A DNA stretch of 64,000 bases from Gemmatimonadaceae bacterium (GTDB taxonomy: Bacteria > Gemmatimonadota > Gemmatimonadetes > Gemmatimonadales > Gemmatimonadaceae): the NCBI GenBank assembly GCA_035606695.1, contig DATNEW010000031.1, forward strand, positions 62,001-126,000, in the 5' to 3' direction. The notes beneath the pieces are model-generated. The model was not told where the DNA came from. It saw only the letters and a program-made list of their open reading frames with translations, and ran no database searches. Shown piece after piece: positions 25,257 to 33,606 of this stretch. Made by a program: the position numbers and the translations under genes. Every line of letters starts with the position of its first letter. Positions within the stretch are counted from its first letter, which is position 1.

Positions 25257-27391
25257 GCGAGGCGCGGTTTCCATTCGCCGATTCCATTCGCCGTTTGGCT
25301 CTGTGCACTCTCATCTTCACGGCGACCTGTATTCCCGCCGTTACGCCGAACGAGCTCGACCCGCGCGAGCTCGCGCGCGACGTCGTCGTCACGCGCACCG
25401 CGCACGGCGTACCCCACATCCTCGCGCACGACTTCGCGTCGGCCGGATACGCCATCGCGTACGTGCAGTGCGAGGACTACGGCGCGCAGGTCGTCAACAG
25501 TCTGCTCCGCGCGCGCGGAGAGATGGGGAAGTACTTCGGACGCGACAGCATGCGCTCCGATTTCGCCGGGCACCTGGCGTACCAGCGCGCGCAGGAGGTC
25601 TACGGTGACGTCGACGACGACGCGCGCGACGTGTATGAAGGATTCGCCGCCGGAGTCAATCGCTACATCGAGCTGCATCGCGGCGAATTTCCGCCAGGAT
25701 TCCGGCCCAACTTCACGGGCTACGACGTCCTCGCGAAAGACGTCGAGGTCCCGCCGACGAATCAGGCTTCGCGCTTCGCGCCGCCGACTGGTGTCGCGCC
25801 GCACGCCGATCCCAACGACGGATCCAACGCCTGGGCGTTCGCGCCGAGCCGAGTGACGTCCGGGCACGCGGTGTTGCTGCGCAACCCGCACCTCGCGTGG
25901 ACCGCGGGCTACTACGAAGCACACATCATCATTCCGGGATTGCTGAACTTCTACGGCGACCTGCGCATCGGCGGCCCATTCACCGTCGTCGGCGGATTCA
26001 ACCCGTACCTCGGCTGGGCTACCACCAACAACGATCCGATCCTCTGGCAGCTGTACTCGCTGGAGACCGACGCCGCCGATTCCATGCGGTACGTGCTCGA
26101 CGGCAAGACACACGCGCTGTCGAAACAGACCGTCGTCGCCGAGTTCAAGACGGCGACTGGCATGGGCAAGGACAGCGTCGTTCTGTACCGCACATCGCTC
26201 GGTCCGGTCGTCAAACGCACGAGAACCACGCTGTACGTGATGAAGGCCGCGAACGACATGGAGTATCGCGGCGGCGAACAGTTCCTGCGCATGATGCGCT
26301 CGGGAACGCTCGACGAATGGAAAGCCGCGATGCGCATGCGCGCGCGGATCAACTCGAGCTTCACGTATGCCGACGTCGACGGCAACATCTACTATGTCTG
26401 GAACGCGTCGCTCCCGTCGTTGCCGCATCCGCCCACCGGCGACTCGATGCCGATTCCGGTCCGCGAGACCACCGACGCATGGACGCATCTCGTGCCGTAC
26501 GACTCGCTGCCGCAGTTCCTCAACCCGCCTTGGGGCTACATACACAACGAGAACGACGCGCCGTATTACACGAACATGTTCCAGCCGCTCGATCCGCGCG
26601 GGTATCCGCCGTATTTCCCGCCGCCGCATCTGGGACTGCGGAGCCAGCTCGCGATCTCGCTCATTCACAACAATCGAAAGATGAGCCTCGAGGAGATCAT
26701 CACGCTCAAACACTCCTATCGAATGCTGTTGGCGGAGCGGATTGGGGATGAGCTCATCGCGGCGGTGCGTGCGTCGCATCCCACCGGTGAGGTGGCGCGC
26801 GGGCTCGAAGTGCTCGAGCAGTGGGATCGCACGGCGGCGCCCGACTCGCGCGGCGGCGTGTTGTTCGACACGTGGTGGCGCCGGTATGACGTTCGCGGCG
26901 ACAGCTCGTTCGCCGTCCTCTGGGATCCGGCGCAGCCGCTGACCACGCCGCGCGGCTTGCGCAATCCGGCCCGAGCCGCCGTGGTATTCGGTCGCGCCGT
27001 GACCGACGTGATCCAGCGCTACGGATCGGTGGACGTCGCGTGGGGCGACGTGCATCGCGTGCGACGCGGCGACGTCGACGTGCCGGTGGGCGGCTGTGCC
27101 AGCGACGAAGGCTGCTTTCGCGTGTTGACCTACGCACCGGCGGCGGACGGAAAGCTCGTCGCGACGGGATCGGATGGATGGATTCTCGCCGTGGAGTTCG
27201 CGGACGAGCCGCGCGCGTTCTCCATCCTCGCCTACGGCGAAAGCCCGCATCCCTACTCGCCGTGGTATTCCGATCAGGCGGCGATGTTCGCGCGGGGGGA
27301 GCTCAAGCCGGTCTTGTGGAACCTGGACGACATTCGGCGGGACGGCGGCCGCACCTATCGGCCGGGCAGTGACGCGAAGTACGAGCCGTAG
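25235..27391 (+). CDS. exported penicillin acylase family enzyme (Ntn hydrolase)
   Basis: Protein of about 718 aa. A signal-like hydrophobic segment lies at residues ~19-33. The alpha-chain has TRTAHGVPHILAHD (~49-62). The autocatalytic cleavage site is before Ser197 in DGSNAWAF, where Ser becomes the N-terminal nucleophile, and an oxyanion-region GFNPYLGWATTNND follows. Family members cleave acyl-homoserine lactones, beta-lactam side chains or aculeacin-like amides, so quorum quenching or amide scavenging in the periplasm is possible. The start is uncertain: in-frame ATGs lie in repeat units 1 (25196) and 4 (25235) of the 13-bp array. Confidence 0.85.
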   Translation: MERANGKSEARFPFADSIRRLALCTLIFTATCIPAVTPNELDPRELARDVVVTRTAHGVPHILAHDFASAGYAIAYVQCEDYGAQVVNSLLRARGEMGKYFGRDSMRSDFAGHLAYQRAQEVYGDVDDDARDVYEGFAAGVNRYIELHRGEFPPGFRPNFTGYDVLAKDVEVPPTNQASRFAPPTGVAPHADPNDGSNAWAFAPSRVTSGHAVLLRNPHLAWTAGYYEAHIIIPGLLNFYGDLRIGGPFTVVGGFNPYLGWATTNNDPILWQLYSLETDAADSMRYVLDGKTHALSKQTVVAEFKTATGMGKDSVVLYRTSLGPVVKRTRTTLYVMKAANDMEYRGGEQFLRMMRSGTLDEWKAAMRMRARINSSFTYADVDGNIYYVWNASLPSLPHPPTGDSMPIPVRETTDAWTHLVPYDSLPQFLNPPWGYIHNENDAPYYTNMFQPLDPRGYPPYFPPPHLGLRSQLAISLIHNNRKMSLEEIITLKHSYRMLLAERIGDELIAAVRASHPTGEVARGLEVLEQWDRTAAPDSRGGVLFDTWWRRYDVRGDSSFAVLWDPAQPLTTPRGLRNPARAAVVFGRAVTDVIQRYGSVDVAWGDVHRVRRGDVDVPVGGCASDEGCFRVLTYAPAADGKLVATGSDGWILAVEFADEPRAFSILAYGESPHPYSPWYSDQAAMFARGELKPVLWNLDDIRRDGGRTYRPGSDAKYEP

Positions 27392-27483
27392 CCGTCGGTA
27401 ACCTTCAATCCGTCGGGCAATGCCATCTTGCGCGGACGTTTCCCGGGCGCATGATAGAGGCACACCGAGGCCTTGGAGGCCGC

Positions 27484-28758
27484 ATGTCGACGCCGGATGC
27501 ACGCAGCACCGCTTCGCCCAGTTCGCTGACTCCAACGAGTGCACTCACCGGCCCGCTTGCCGACGAAGCCGCGCTCAAGCGCGCCTTCGATGCCGAATTC
27601 GCGCAATGCCTGGCGAGCGCGAAAACGCAACTTGGCGAAGCCGCCGCGCACGCGCCGCGCGTCGTGGAGACGGCGTTCCTCAACGCCTGGGGCCAGCGCG
27701 CCACGTTGGGCAATGAGGATCATTTAAAGAGTATTCTCTCAGATGAGATCCGTCATGGCGCCGCGCGCGCGCTGAGCCGGCGCCATTCCGGCGGCCGCTT
27801 CGGCGCGGTCGGCGGCGCCGCCGCGAAAGCGCACGACCTCGCGGCCGACCGCGAGACGCCCGAATACGTCTGGGGACAGATCGACAGGGCGCTGCACGGG
27901 ACCGGCGAAACGGCCGAGGCGCATCGCGCGGCCGCGGACGCCGGTCGGCACGAGGCCGCGGCGCACATGAAGCAGATGTCGAAGCGACCGGGCTGGGTGA
28001 TTCCGCTCGCGATCGGCGTGGTGGCGCTCGTCGCGTCCGTTGCCGGCGTGATGTACGTCGACCGGCTCGGCGAAGACGACGCGGCCCTCGCCATCGTCGC
28101 GAACTCGCAGACGCAGCCAGTCACCTCGCCGGCCGGACAGTTCGGGTCGACCACGTTGCGCGACGGCACCAAGATGCGCATGGGTCCGAACACGAGCTAC
28201 TGGGAGCCGGACGAGTTCGGCTCCAAGAGCCGTGTCATCAGGATCGAAGGCACCGCGGCGTTCGAGGTCGCGCCCGGGCAGAAGCTGCCGTTCCGCGTCG
28301 TGGCGCACCGATATCACTTCATCGCCACGGGAACCAAGTTCGTCATCTCGACATTCTCAGCGGACAGCACGCCCTCGATTCTCGTGCAGGAAGGGAGTGT
28401 CACGGTCAAGACGCCAAAGGCCCAGGCCGTCGTGACCGCGGGCCAGGCAATGCACGCCGACGCGACCGGCATTCATCCCGTGACCGATGACGCGCGTGCG
28501 GAGTCTTTTGGCTGGGTCGACGGCCGGGTGACCGTGCGAAACAAGCAGCTTCGCGAGGTCGTAGAGGCGCTGACCCGATGGTTCAACTACGACGTGAAAG
28601 TGCCCGACCTGTCGTTGCTCGATCGTATGGCATCCATAGATGTCCCGATCGACTCCAGCGGTTTGGCGATCACGCAGGTCGAAAAGAGCGCCAACGTCAA
28701 GTTCGCGTACGAGGGAGAGTCGAAGATCTTCCGCGACGCGGCGTCAAAGAAGAAGTAA
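27484..28758 (+). CDS. FecR-domain protein with sigma-like N-terminal domain
   Basis: Protein of 424 aa. GGAGG precedes ATG 27484. Residues ~30-105 include VVETAFLNAWGQR (60-72) and a segment ending ARALSRR, which resembles region 2 of ECF sigma factors, though degenerate. A TM helix spans ~171-191. Residues ~225-330 form a FecR domain (GTAAFEVAPGQKLPFRV, GTKFVIST, VQEGSVTVKT), and the C-terminus resembles the secretin/TonB short N-terminal domain (VVEALTRWFNYDVKV). FecR proteins relay envelope signals to ECF sigma factors; no separate sigma gene is adjacent. Confidence 0.8.
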   Translation: MSTPDARSTASPSSLTPTSALTGPLADEAALKRAFDAEFAQCLASAKTQLGEAAAHAPRVVETAFLNAWGQRATLGNEDHLKSILSDEIRHGAARALSRRHSGGRFGAVGGAAAKAHDLAADRETPEYVWGQIDRALHGTGETAEAHRAAADAGRHEAAAHMKQMSKRPGWVIPLAIGVVALVASVAGVMYVDRLGEDDAALAIVANSQTQPVTSPAGQFGSTTLRDGTKMRMGPNTSYWEPDEFGSKSRVIRIEGTAAFEVAPGQKLPFRVVAHRYHFIATGTKFVISTFSADSTPSILVQEGSVTVKTPKAQAVVTAGQAMHADATGIHPVTDDARAESFGWVDGRVTVRNKQLREVVEALTRWFNYDVKVPDLSLLDRMASIDVPIDSSGLAITQVEKSANVKFAYEGESKIFRDAASKKK

Positions 28759-28780
28759 TTCCCACCTCATTGGAGTTTCC

Positions 28781-29278
28781 ATGCGTCGTCTTGCCGTGTT
28801 GTTGTTCGCCGCCGTTGCGTCCGTCGCGTCTACTTCCGCGCCGCTGCACGCTCAGACCGCCCACCCGGATTTCACGGGAACGTGGAACCTGGACATGACC
28901 AAGCTCGAGCCGCAGGCCGCCGCGATGATCAGCAAGGCATCGCTGGCGATCACGCAGGATGCCAAGACGCTCAAGCAGGTGCAGTCGATGACGACCACAA
29001 TGACCGGCCCGCAGGAAATCACGGTCACGTACAACCTCGACGGCAGTGACTCGAAGAACACCGTCAGCCAGATGGGCCAGTCGCTCGAAATGACGTCGAA
29101 CGCCAACTGGGACGGTTCGACGCTCGTCATCAAGACGAAGGCCGAGATGCAGGGCCAGGCGATCGAACGCACGGATCGCTACTCGCTCGACGCGGCGGGC
29201 AAGGTGCTCACCATCGACACCAGCGCCAGCATGATGGGTCAGTCGATGCAGACCAAGCAGACGTTCAACAAGGCGTGA
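28781..29278 (+). CDS. small exported hypothetical protein
   Basis: Protein of 165 aa with a signal peptide (1-24, ending LHAQ). The mature part begins HPDFTGTWNLD, which is typical of lipocalin/beta-barrel-like exported proteins that bind small molecules. It is followed by several antiparallel strands rich in Thr and Met. TGGAG lies 6 nt before the ATG. It is 22 bp after the FecR gene and is followed by a terminator, so it ends that transcription unit. Confidence 0.75.
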   Translation: MRRLAVLLFAAVASVASTSAPLHAQTAHPDFTGTWNLDMTKLEPQAAAMISKASLAITQDAKTLKQVQSMTTTMTGPQEITVTYNLDGSDSKNTVSQMGQSLEMTSNANWDGSTLVIKTKAEMQGQAIERTDRYSLDAAGKVLTIDTSASMMGQSMQTKQTFNKA

Positions 29279-29305
29279 TCGTCCAAGGTCCGGCGTGAAA
29301 ACTCA

Positions 29306-29335
29306 GAACGGCGCTGCAGCGATGCAGCGCCGTTC
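29306..29335 (+). terminator. rho-independent terminator
   Basis: Perfect 13-bp stem (29306-29318 with 29323-29335), 4-nt loop GCGA, followed by TTCTTTTC. It lies after the small exported protein and before the convergent response regulator. Confidence 0.9.
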
Positions 29336-29351
29336 TTCTTTTCAGGCCCGT

Positions 29352-29744
29352 TCAGGTCTCGGTCTGCCGCGCCGTGTGACGACGAATGGCTTCGTTCACC
29401 GCGCTGTACAGCGACTCGGCGTGGAACGGCTTTTTGATGAACGGCACGTCCTGGCGGCCGATGATGCTGCGTTCGAGATCGCTCACGTCGCCGGAGACGA
29501 GGGCGACGGGCATCGCTGGATAATGTTCGCGAATCTGATACGACAGATCGATGCCGCCCATCTCCGGCATGGTGACGTCGGAGAGCACGATGTCGATCTC
29601 GCTCGCTTCGCGCGCCAGGCGGTCCAGGGCTTCGACGCCGTTCTTCGCCGTGCGCACTTCGAAGCCGCCCGCCTCGAGCATGCGGGTGATCGTCTGCCGG
29701 GTCGTTTCGTGGTCGTCGACCACTAGTACTGTCTTTACGGACAT
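29352..29744 (-). CDS. single-domain response regulator (CheY-like)
   Basis: Protein of 130 aa. Receiver domain with VLVVDDHE acidic pocket (Asp10, Asp11), phospho-acceptor Asp in VLSDVTMPEMGG (~55), Ser in LVSGD and Lys in FIKKPF (~105). No output domain. This is the second orphan receiver protein in the window. The start at ATG 29744 gives the classical N-terminus; the frame extends further upstream without receiver-like sequence. Divergent from the M28 peptidase gene (53-bp gap). Confidence 0.85.
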   Translation of the reverse strand: MSVKTVLVVDDHETTRQTITRMLEAGGFEVRTAKNGVEALDRLAREASEIDIVLSDVTMPEMGGIDLSYQIREHYPAMPVALVSGDVSDLERSIIGRQDVPFIKKPFHAESLYSAVNEAIRRHTARQTET

Positions 29745-29797
29745 GCTTGTAGAATGGTGCATCGTCCGACAAGCGCAAGGACCAACATGCGACCAAC

Positions 29798-31990
29798 ATG
29801 CTACGACGTCTCGCCACGGCAGTCGGACTGATCGCGCTGGTCGCGCTGTCGATCCTCCGCGTTTCCCGCCCGCCGTCGCCTGTCCCGGCGACCGCATCGG
29901 ACACGGTCTTCTCCGCCGAGCGTGCGATGCGCCACGTGGAGCAGATCGCGGTGCGGCCGCATCCAATCGGCTCGGCGGACCACGATCGTGTGCGCGACTA
30001 CGTGATGGCGCAACTGAACGCCATGGGCCTGCGCCCCAGGCTGCAGGTCACGACGGCCATCGGCACGCGCTATCAGGAGGCGGGCCGCGTCCAGAACATC
30101 CTGGCGTACATCCCCGGCAGCTCGTCGACGGGCAAGGCCCTGCTGCTCATGGCGCATTACGACGGCGTCGAGGCCGGCCCCGCCGCGAGCGACGACGGCG
30201 CCGGCACGGCCGCTCTGCTCGAGGCGATTCGAGCCATTCGCGCGCGGAAGGCGCCGCTGGAGCACGACATCATCGCGCTCTTCACCGACGGCGAGGAAGC
30301 CGGCCTGCTCGGCGCCGCGGCCTTCGTGCGCGAGCATCCGTGGGCGAAGGACGTCGCGTTCGCGCTCAATTTCGAAGCGCGTGGAACGACGGGCCGTTCG
30401 TTCATGTTCGAGACGGGGCCGGGGAATCTCGACGCCGTTCGCCAACTGCGCGCGGCGCGCGACGTCACCGCGGGCTCCGTGTTCACGAAGATTTATCGAG
30501 TGCTGCCCAACGACACGGATCTGTCGGAGCTCGCGCTGCTCGGCGTTCCGGCGCTCAACTTCGCGTTCGCGGACGGCGTCCAACGATACCACACGACGCG
30601 GGACGACGTCGCGCATCTCAATCCCGGCAGCTTGCAGCATCACGGCCAGCAGATGCTGCGCGTCGCGACGCGTATCGCGAATGAAGACCTGCCGCGGCCC
30701 AAAACCGGCGATGCGGTGTTCTTCGATCTGCCGGGACTCGGGCTGATCGTGTATCCACAGTGGTTCGCGATTCCGCTCGCGATCGTCGCGCTGGTACTCA
30801 CCGTGGTCCTGGTGCGGCCGATCTGGCGCGATTCGCTGATCGGCGCCGTCGCCATGATGATTGCGCTCGCCGTGAGCGTCACGATCTCGCGATTCGTGAA
30901 CCTTGGCGGCGCGGCCCGGTGGAGCGGGATCTACGCCGCGGCGCTCGCGCTGCTGATGGTATCGATCAATCTCGCCGCGTATCACGTCATCCGCGCACGG
31001 CGCGGCGGCGCGTACGGCGGCGTACTGCTCGTATGGTTGGCGGTGTCGCTGTTGGCGTCGATTGTGGCGCCGGGCGTGAGCTACCTCTTCACGTGGCCGC
31101 TCCTGTTCGCGCTGATCGCGGCGCGGTCGAAGCATCCGGTGGCGGAATGGATCGCGGCGGCGATGACCCTTTTCATGCTCGCCGGATTCGCATACGCGAC
31201 GGCCGTCATCATGCTTGGCTTGAGCGTCCCGGGCTCGATCGCACTCGGCGTGCTGACCGCGCTGATGACGTGGCTCGTCTCGCCGTTGCTCGATCGCGCG
31301 TCGCCGTCATGGAAGGTGGATGCGAGCATCGCGGCGGCGGCGGTGGTCGTTGCCGCGATCGGATTGGCGACGGTTCGCCCGAGTGCCGATCATCCGATTG
31401 GGACGTCGCTGCTCTATGTCGAGAACGCGGCGACGCACGAAGCGTGGCTCGGTAGCCTGGGTCGAGCGGCGGACGACTGGACGCGGTCCGTGATCGGGGC
31501 GGATGCTAAGGTTGCGCGTCGCGCGCCGGCGTGGACGCGGGGGATCAGCGAGTTTGGCGGCGTGCTGACCGGAAAACCGGTGACGGCGGTTGGCTTGAGC
31601 GCGCCGACGCTCACGTACATTCGCGACACCGTGATCGACAACGCGCGTCGCGTCGTGTTCCGACTGAACGTGCCGCCGGGAACGACCGGCGCGATCGTGC
31701 GCGCCTGGGGTGCAGCAGTGGGCCGCGTGGCGATCGACGCGCGCGTGGTGGATACGACGCGCTTTCGGTATCACCCCCCGACGTGGCAATTCCAATTCTG
31801 GAATGTGCCGGACAGCGGCGCGGTCTTTTCGCTGGCGATTCCGCCCGGCAAATCCATTGACGTCGATGTATCCGCGCGGCGGATGGGATTGCCGCCGATT
31901 CCCGGGGTCACGATTCCGCCGCGACCGCCGCGGGTGGTGCCGGCGCAGACCGGGGACGCGAGCATCGTCTACGTGAGCGCGCGGTTTTAG
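29798..31990 (+). CDS. M28 family metallopeptidase with C-terminal membrane domain
   Basis: Protein of 730 aa. An N-terminal TM helix (7-22) is followed by an M28 aminopeptidase-type domain with zinc ligands and catalysts visible: His120 in AHYDG, Asp132 in SDDGAG, Glu166/Glu167 in DGEEAG and His265 in RYHTTRDD. Residues ~315-520 contain about eight TM helices, and ~530-730 form an extracytoplasmic beta-rich domain. The layout resembles the ER metallopeptidase-1-like architecture found in some bacteria. It probably trims N-terminal residues from peptides at the outer face of the inner membrane. Confidence 0.87.
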   Translation: MLRRLATAVGLIALVALSILRVSRPPSPVPATASDTVFSAERAMRHVEQIAVRPHPIGSADHDRVRDYVMAQLNAMGLRPRLQVTTAIGTRYQEAGRVQNILAYIPGSSSTGKALLLMAHYDGVEAGPAASDDGAGTAALLEAIRAIRARKAPLEHDIIALFTDGEEAGLLGAAAFVREHPWAKDVAFALNFEARGTTGRSFMFETGPGNLDAVRQLRAARDVTAGSVFTKIYRVLPNDTDLSELALLGVPALNFAFADGVQRYHTTRDDVAHLNPGSLQHHGQQMLRVATRIANEDLPRPKTGDAVFFDLPGLGLIVYPQWFAIPLAIVALVLTVVLVRPIWRDSLIGAVAMMIALAVSVTISRFVNLGGAARWSGIYAAALALLMVSINLAAYHVIRARRGGAYGGVLLVWLAVSLLASIVAPGVSYLFTWPLLFALIAARSKHPVAEWIAAAMTLFMLAGFAYATAVIMLGLSVPGSIALGVLTALMTWLVSPLLDRASPSWKVDASIAAAAVVVAAIGLATVRPSADHPIGTSLLYVENAATHEAWLGSLGRAADDWTRSVIGADAKVARRAPAWTRGISEFGGVLTGKPVTAVGLSAPTLTYIRDTVIDNARRVVFRLNVPPGTTGAIVRAWGAAVGRVAIDARVVDTTRFRYHPPTWQFQFWNVPDSGAVFSLAIPPGKSIDVDVSARRMGLPPIPGVTIPPRPPRVVPAQTGDASIVYVSARF

Positions 31991-32318
31991 CGGGGTGATG
32001 GGCGTCACGCCAGAAGCGAAGCCCCGTTGTCATCGCGAGGAGCGAAGCCCGTTGTCATCCCGAGGAGCGAGCCCGTTGTCATCCCGAGGAGCGAAGCGAC
32101 GAGGGATCTAGCCTCTTGGCAGAGGGCTCTCTATCGGGAAGAAAGATCCCTCGCTAGCGCTCGGGATGACGAACTCCGGCGCTCGGGATGACGAACGCCG
32201 CCTTGCGAGTGCCCGTCAACGCGGGCCATACTCTCCCGCGTAGATCACGCGATGACTCAGAGTAATTCAGCCGGATTTCGATCGATCATTTGAGCACCTC
32301 GCCCTGAGGATTGAGCCC
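31991..32318. repeat. intergenic region with hairpin-forming dispersed repeat (copy A)
   Basis: Between 32022 and 32196 there are three near-identical ~25-bp direct repeats built on GTTGTCATCCCGAGGAGCGA, followed by GACGAGGGATCT. Further on, the reverse complement (AGATCCCTCGC, CTCGGGATGAC twice) closes a long imperfect hairpin. The same sequence family recurs at 36003, 40657, 42567 and 48963. No coding frame. The remaining ~120 bp before the twin-VOC gene probably hold its promoter. Confidence 0.85.
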
Positions 32319-33461
32319 ATGGATGAACCGCTGACGGAGCTGTTCGACGAATTCGACCGAGGCGTGCTCTCGCGTCGCCAACTGTTGCAGGCGCTCGGAC
32401 TGGCCGCGGTCGGCTCCGCGGTGCCGATGTCGTTGTTCAGCCAGGGCCGCTGCGGCGGTCAGGCGGGAGCAGCGGGGTGCGACACCATACCAGCCAAGGC
32501 GCCGTTCGATTCAACGGGATGGAGAACCGTCTCGCTGGATCACTTCACGATGGCGGCGGCGGACTACAAGAAAGAGGTGGCGTACTACGCGGCGCTCATG
32601 AACTGGAAGGTGCTCAGCGACGACGGCACGAAGGCCGTTCTCGGCATGGGTGACGTGGGCAAGGTCGTGATTCGCGGCGGCTACCAGGCGCCGCCTCCGC
32701 CGCCGCGTCCTGCGCCGGCGGCCGGTGACAGCGCGGCGGGTCGCGGTCGCGGCGGCAGGGGCGGCGGCGGACAGCGCGCGCCGCGCAACGCGGTGTGGGA
32801 TTCGTTCTGCTGGGGCATCGAGCCGTGGAACACCGGCAAAGTCGAAGAGGAGCTCAAGAAGCGCGGGCTCAACCCGGTGCGTGGCAACGACGGCCCGGGC
32901 TCGTCCGAGTATTTCATGATCACGGATCCCGGCGGCTTCACGCTCAAGATTTCCGACGCGGCCAAGGTGCACGGCGGCTCGGGCATCAAGCTCTCCGAGC
33001 CGGCGCCATTCGAGAACACGAACTGGAAAACCGTGTGGCTCGACCACATCTCGTTCCAGTGCCCCAACTACAAGGAAAGCGCCGCGTTCTATCAAGCGCT
33101 GCTCGGCTGGAAGCCGACGGGCGACGAAGGCAGCCAGAACGAGACCGAGATCGGCGATCTGGGCAACATCATCATTCGCGGCGGCGGCGGCGCGCGCGGC
33201 GCCGCGGCGGGTCGTCCGCCCGGTCAAGGCAACGCGACCAAGGCATCGATCGACCACATCGCCTTCGGCATCACGCCGTGGGACACGGATGCCGTGGCGG
33301 CCGAACTGACGAAGCGCGGCTTGAGCGCGCGGCCGGATACGGGCGGCAAGGGCGACATTCACGACGAGAAGGCGTTGTATAAGAGTTATCATACCACGAC
33401 GCCCAATGGTTTCGACCTGCAGATCAGCAACGCGAACAAGGCGAATCGAACGGTGCGGTAA
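32319..33461 (+). CDS. Tat-exported protein with two VOC (glyoxalase-like) domains
   Basis: Protein of 380 aa with a Tat signal (SRRQLLQALGLAAVG, ~18-32). Two vicinal-oxygen-chelate modules follow: the first starts VSLDHFTMAAADY (~70) and the second VWLDHISFQCPNY (~242). They are joined and interrupted by Pro/Gly/Arg-rich low-complexity linkers (PPPPPRPAP, GRGRGGRGGGG). VOC proteins are metal-dependent lyases, dioxygenases or resistance binders; the function here is unknown. TGAGGA lies 8 nt before ATG 32319. The start follows repeat copy A. Confidence 0.83.
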   Translation: MDEPLTELFDEFDRGVLSRRQLLQALGLAAVGSAVPMSLFSQGRCGGQAGAAGCDTIPAKAPFDSTGWRTVSLDHFTMAAADYKKEVAYYAALMNWKVLSDDGTKAVLGMGDVGKVVIRGGYQAPPPPPRPAPAAGDSAAGRGRGGRGGGGQRAPRNAVWDSFCWGIEPWNTGKVEEELKKRGLNPVRGNDGPGSSEYFMITDPGGFTLKISDAAKVHGGSGIKLSEPAPFENTNWKTVWLDHISFQCPNYKESAAFYQALLGWKPTGDEGSQNETEIGDLGNIIIRGGGGARGAAAGRPPGQGNATKASIDHIAFGITPWDTDAVAAELTKRGLSARPDTGGKGDIHDEKALYKSYHTTTPNGFDLQISNANKANRTVR

Positions 33462-33480
33462 ACGGAAGGCGTTGAGTATT

Positions 33481-33515
33481 ACGACGACGGGTCGCGCGGA
33501 GCGGCCCGTCGTCGT
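33481..33515 (+). terminator. hairpin terminator
   Basis: Inverted repeat ACGACGACGGG (33481-33491) and CCCGTCGTCGT (33505-33515), 20 bp after the twin-VOC gene. The stem is followed by only two T residues. Confidence 0.7.
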
Positions 33516-33606
33516 TTCGGATACACCGTTGGCGACAAGACACCCTGAAATCCTTGCTCAATTCGAACATCGGAGGTTGGCGGACGGCCCGGCGATTCGA
33601 CATAGT

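Noticed and set aside
25055-27544. Long antisense open frame (829 codons) opposite the penicillin acylase gene
   Set aside because: It mirrors the acylase codons in a GC-rich gene, overlaps the MFS gene end, has Arg/Val/His-heavy composition and no family motif. The plus-strand protein has a complete acylase architecture.
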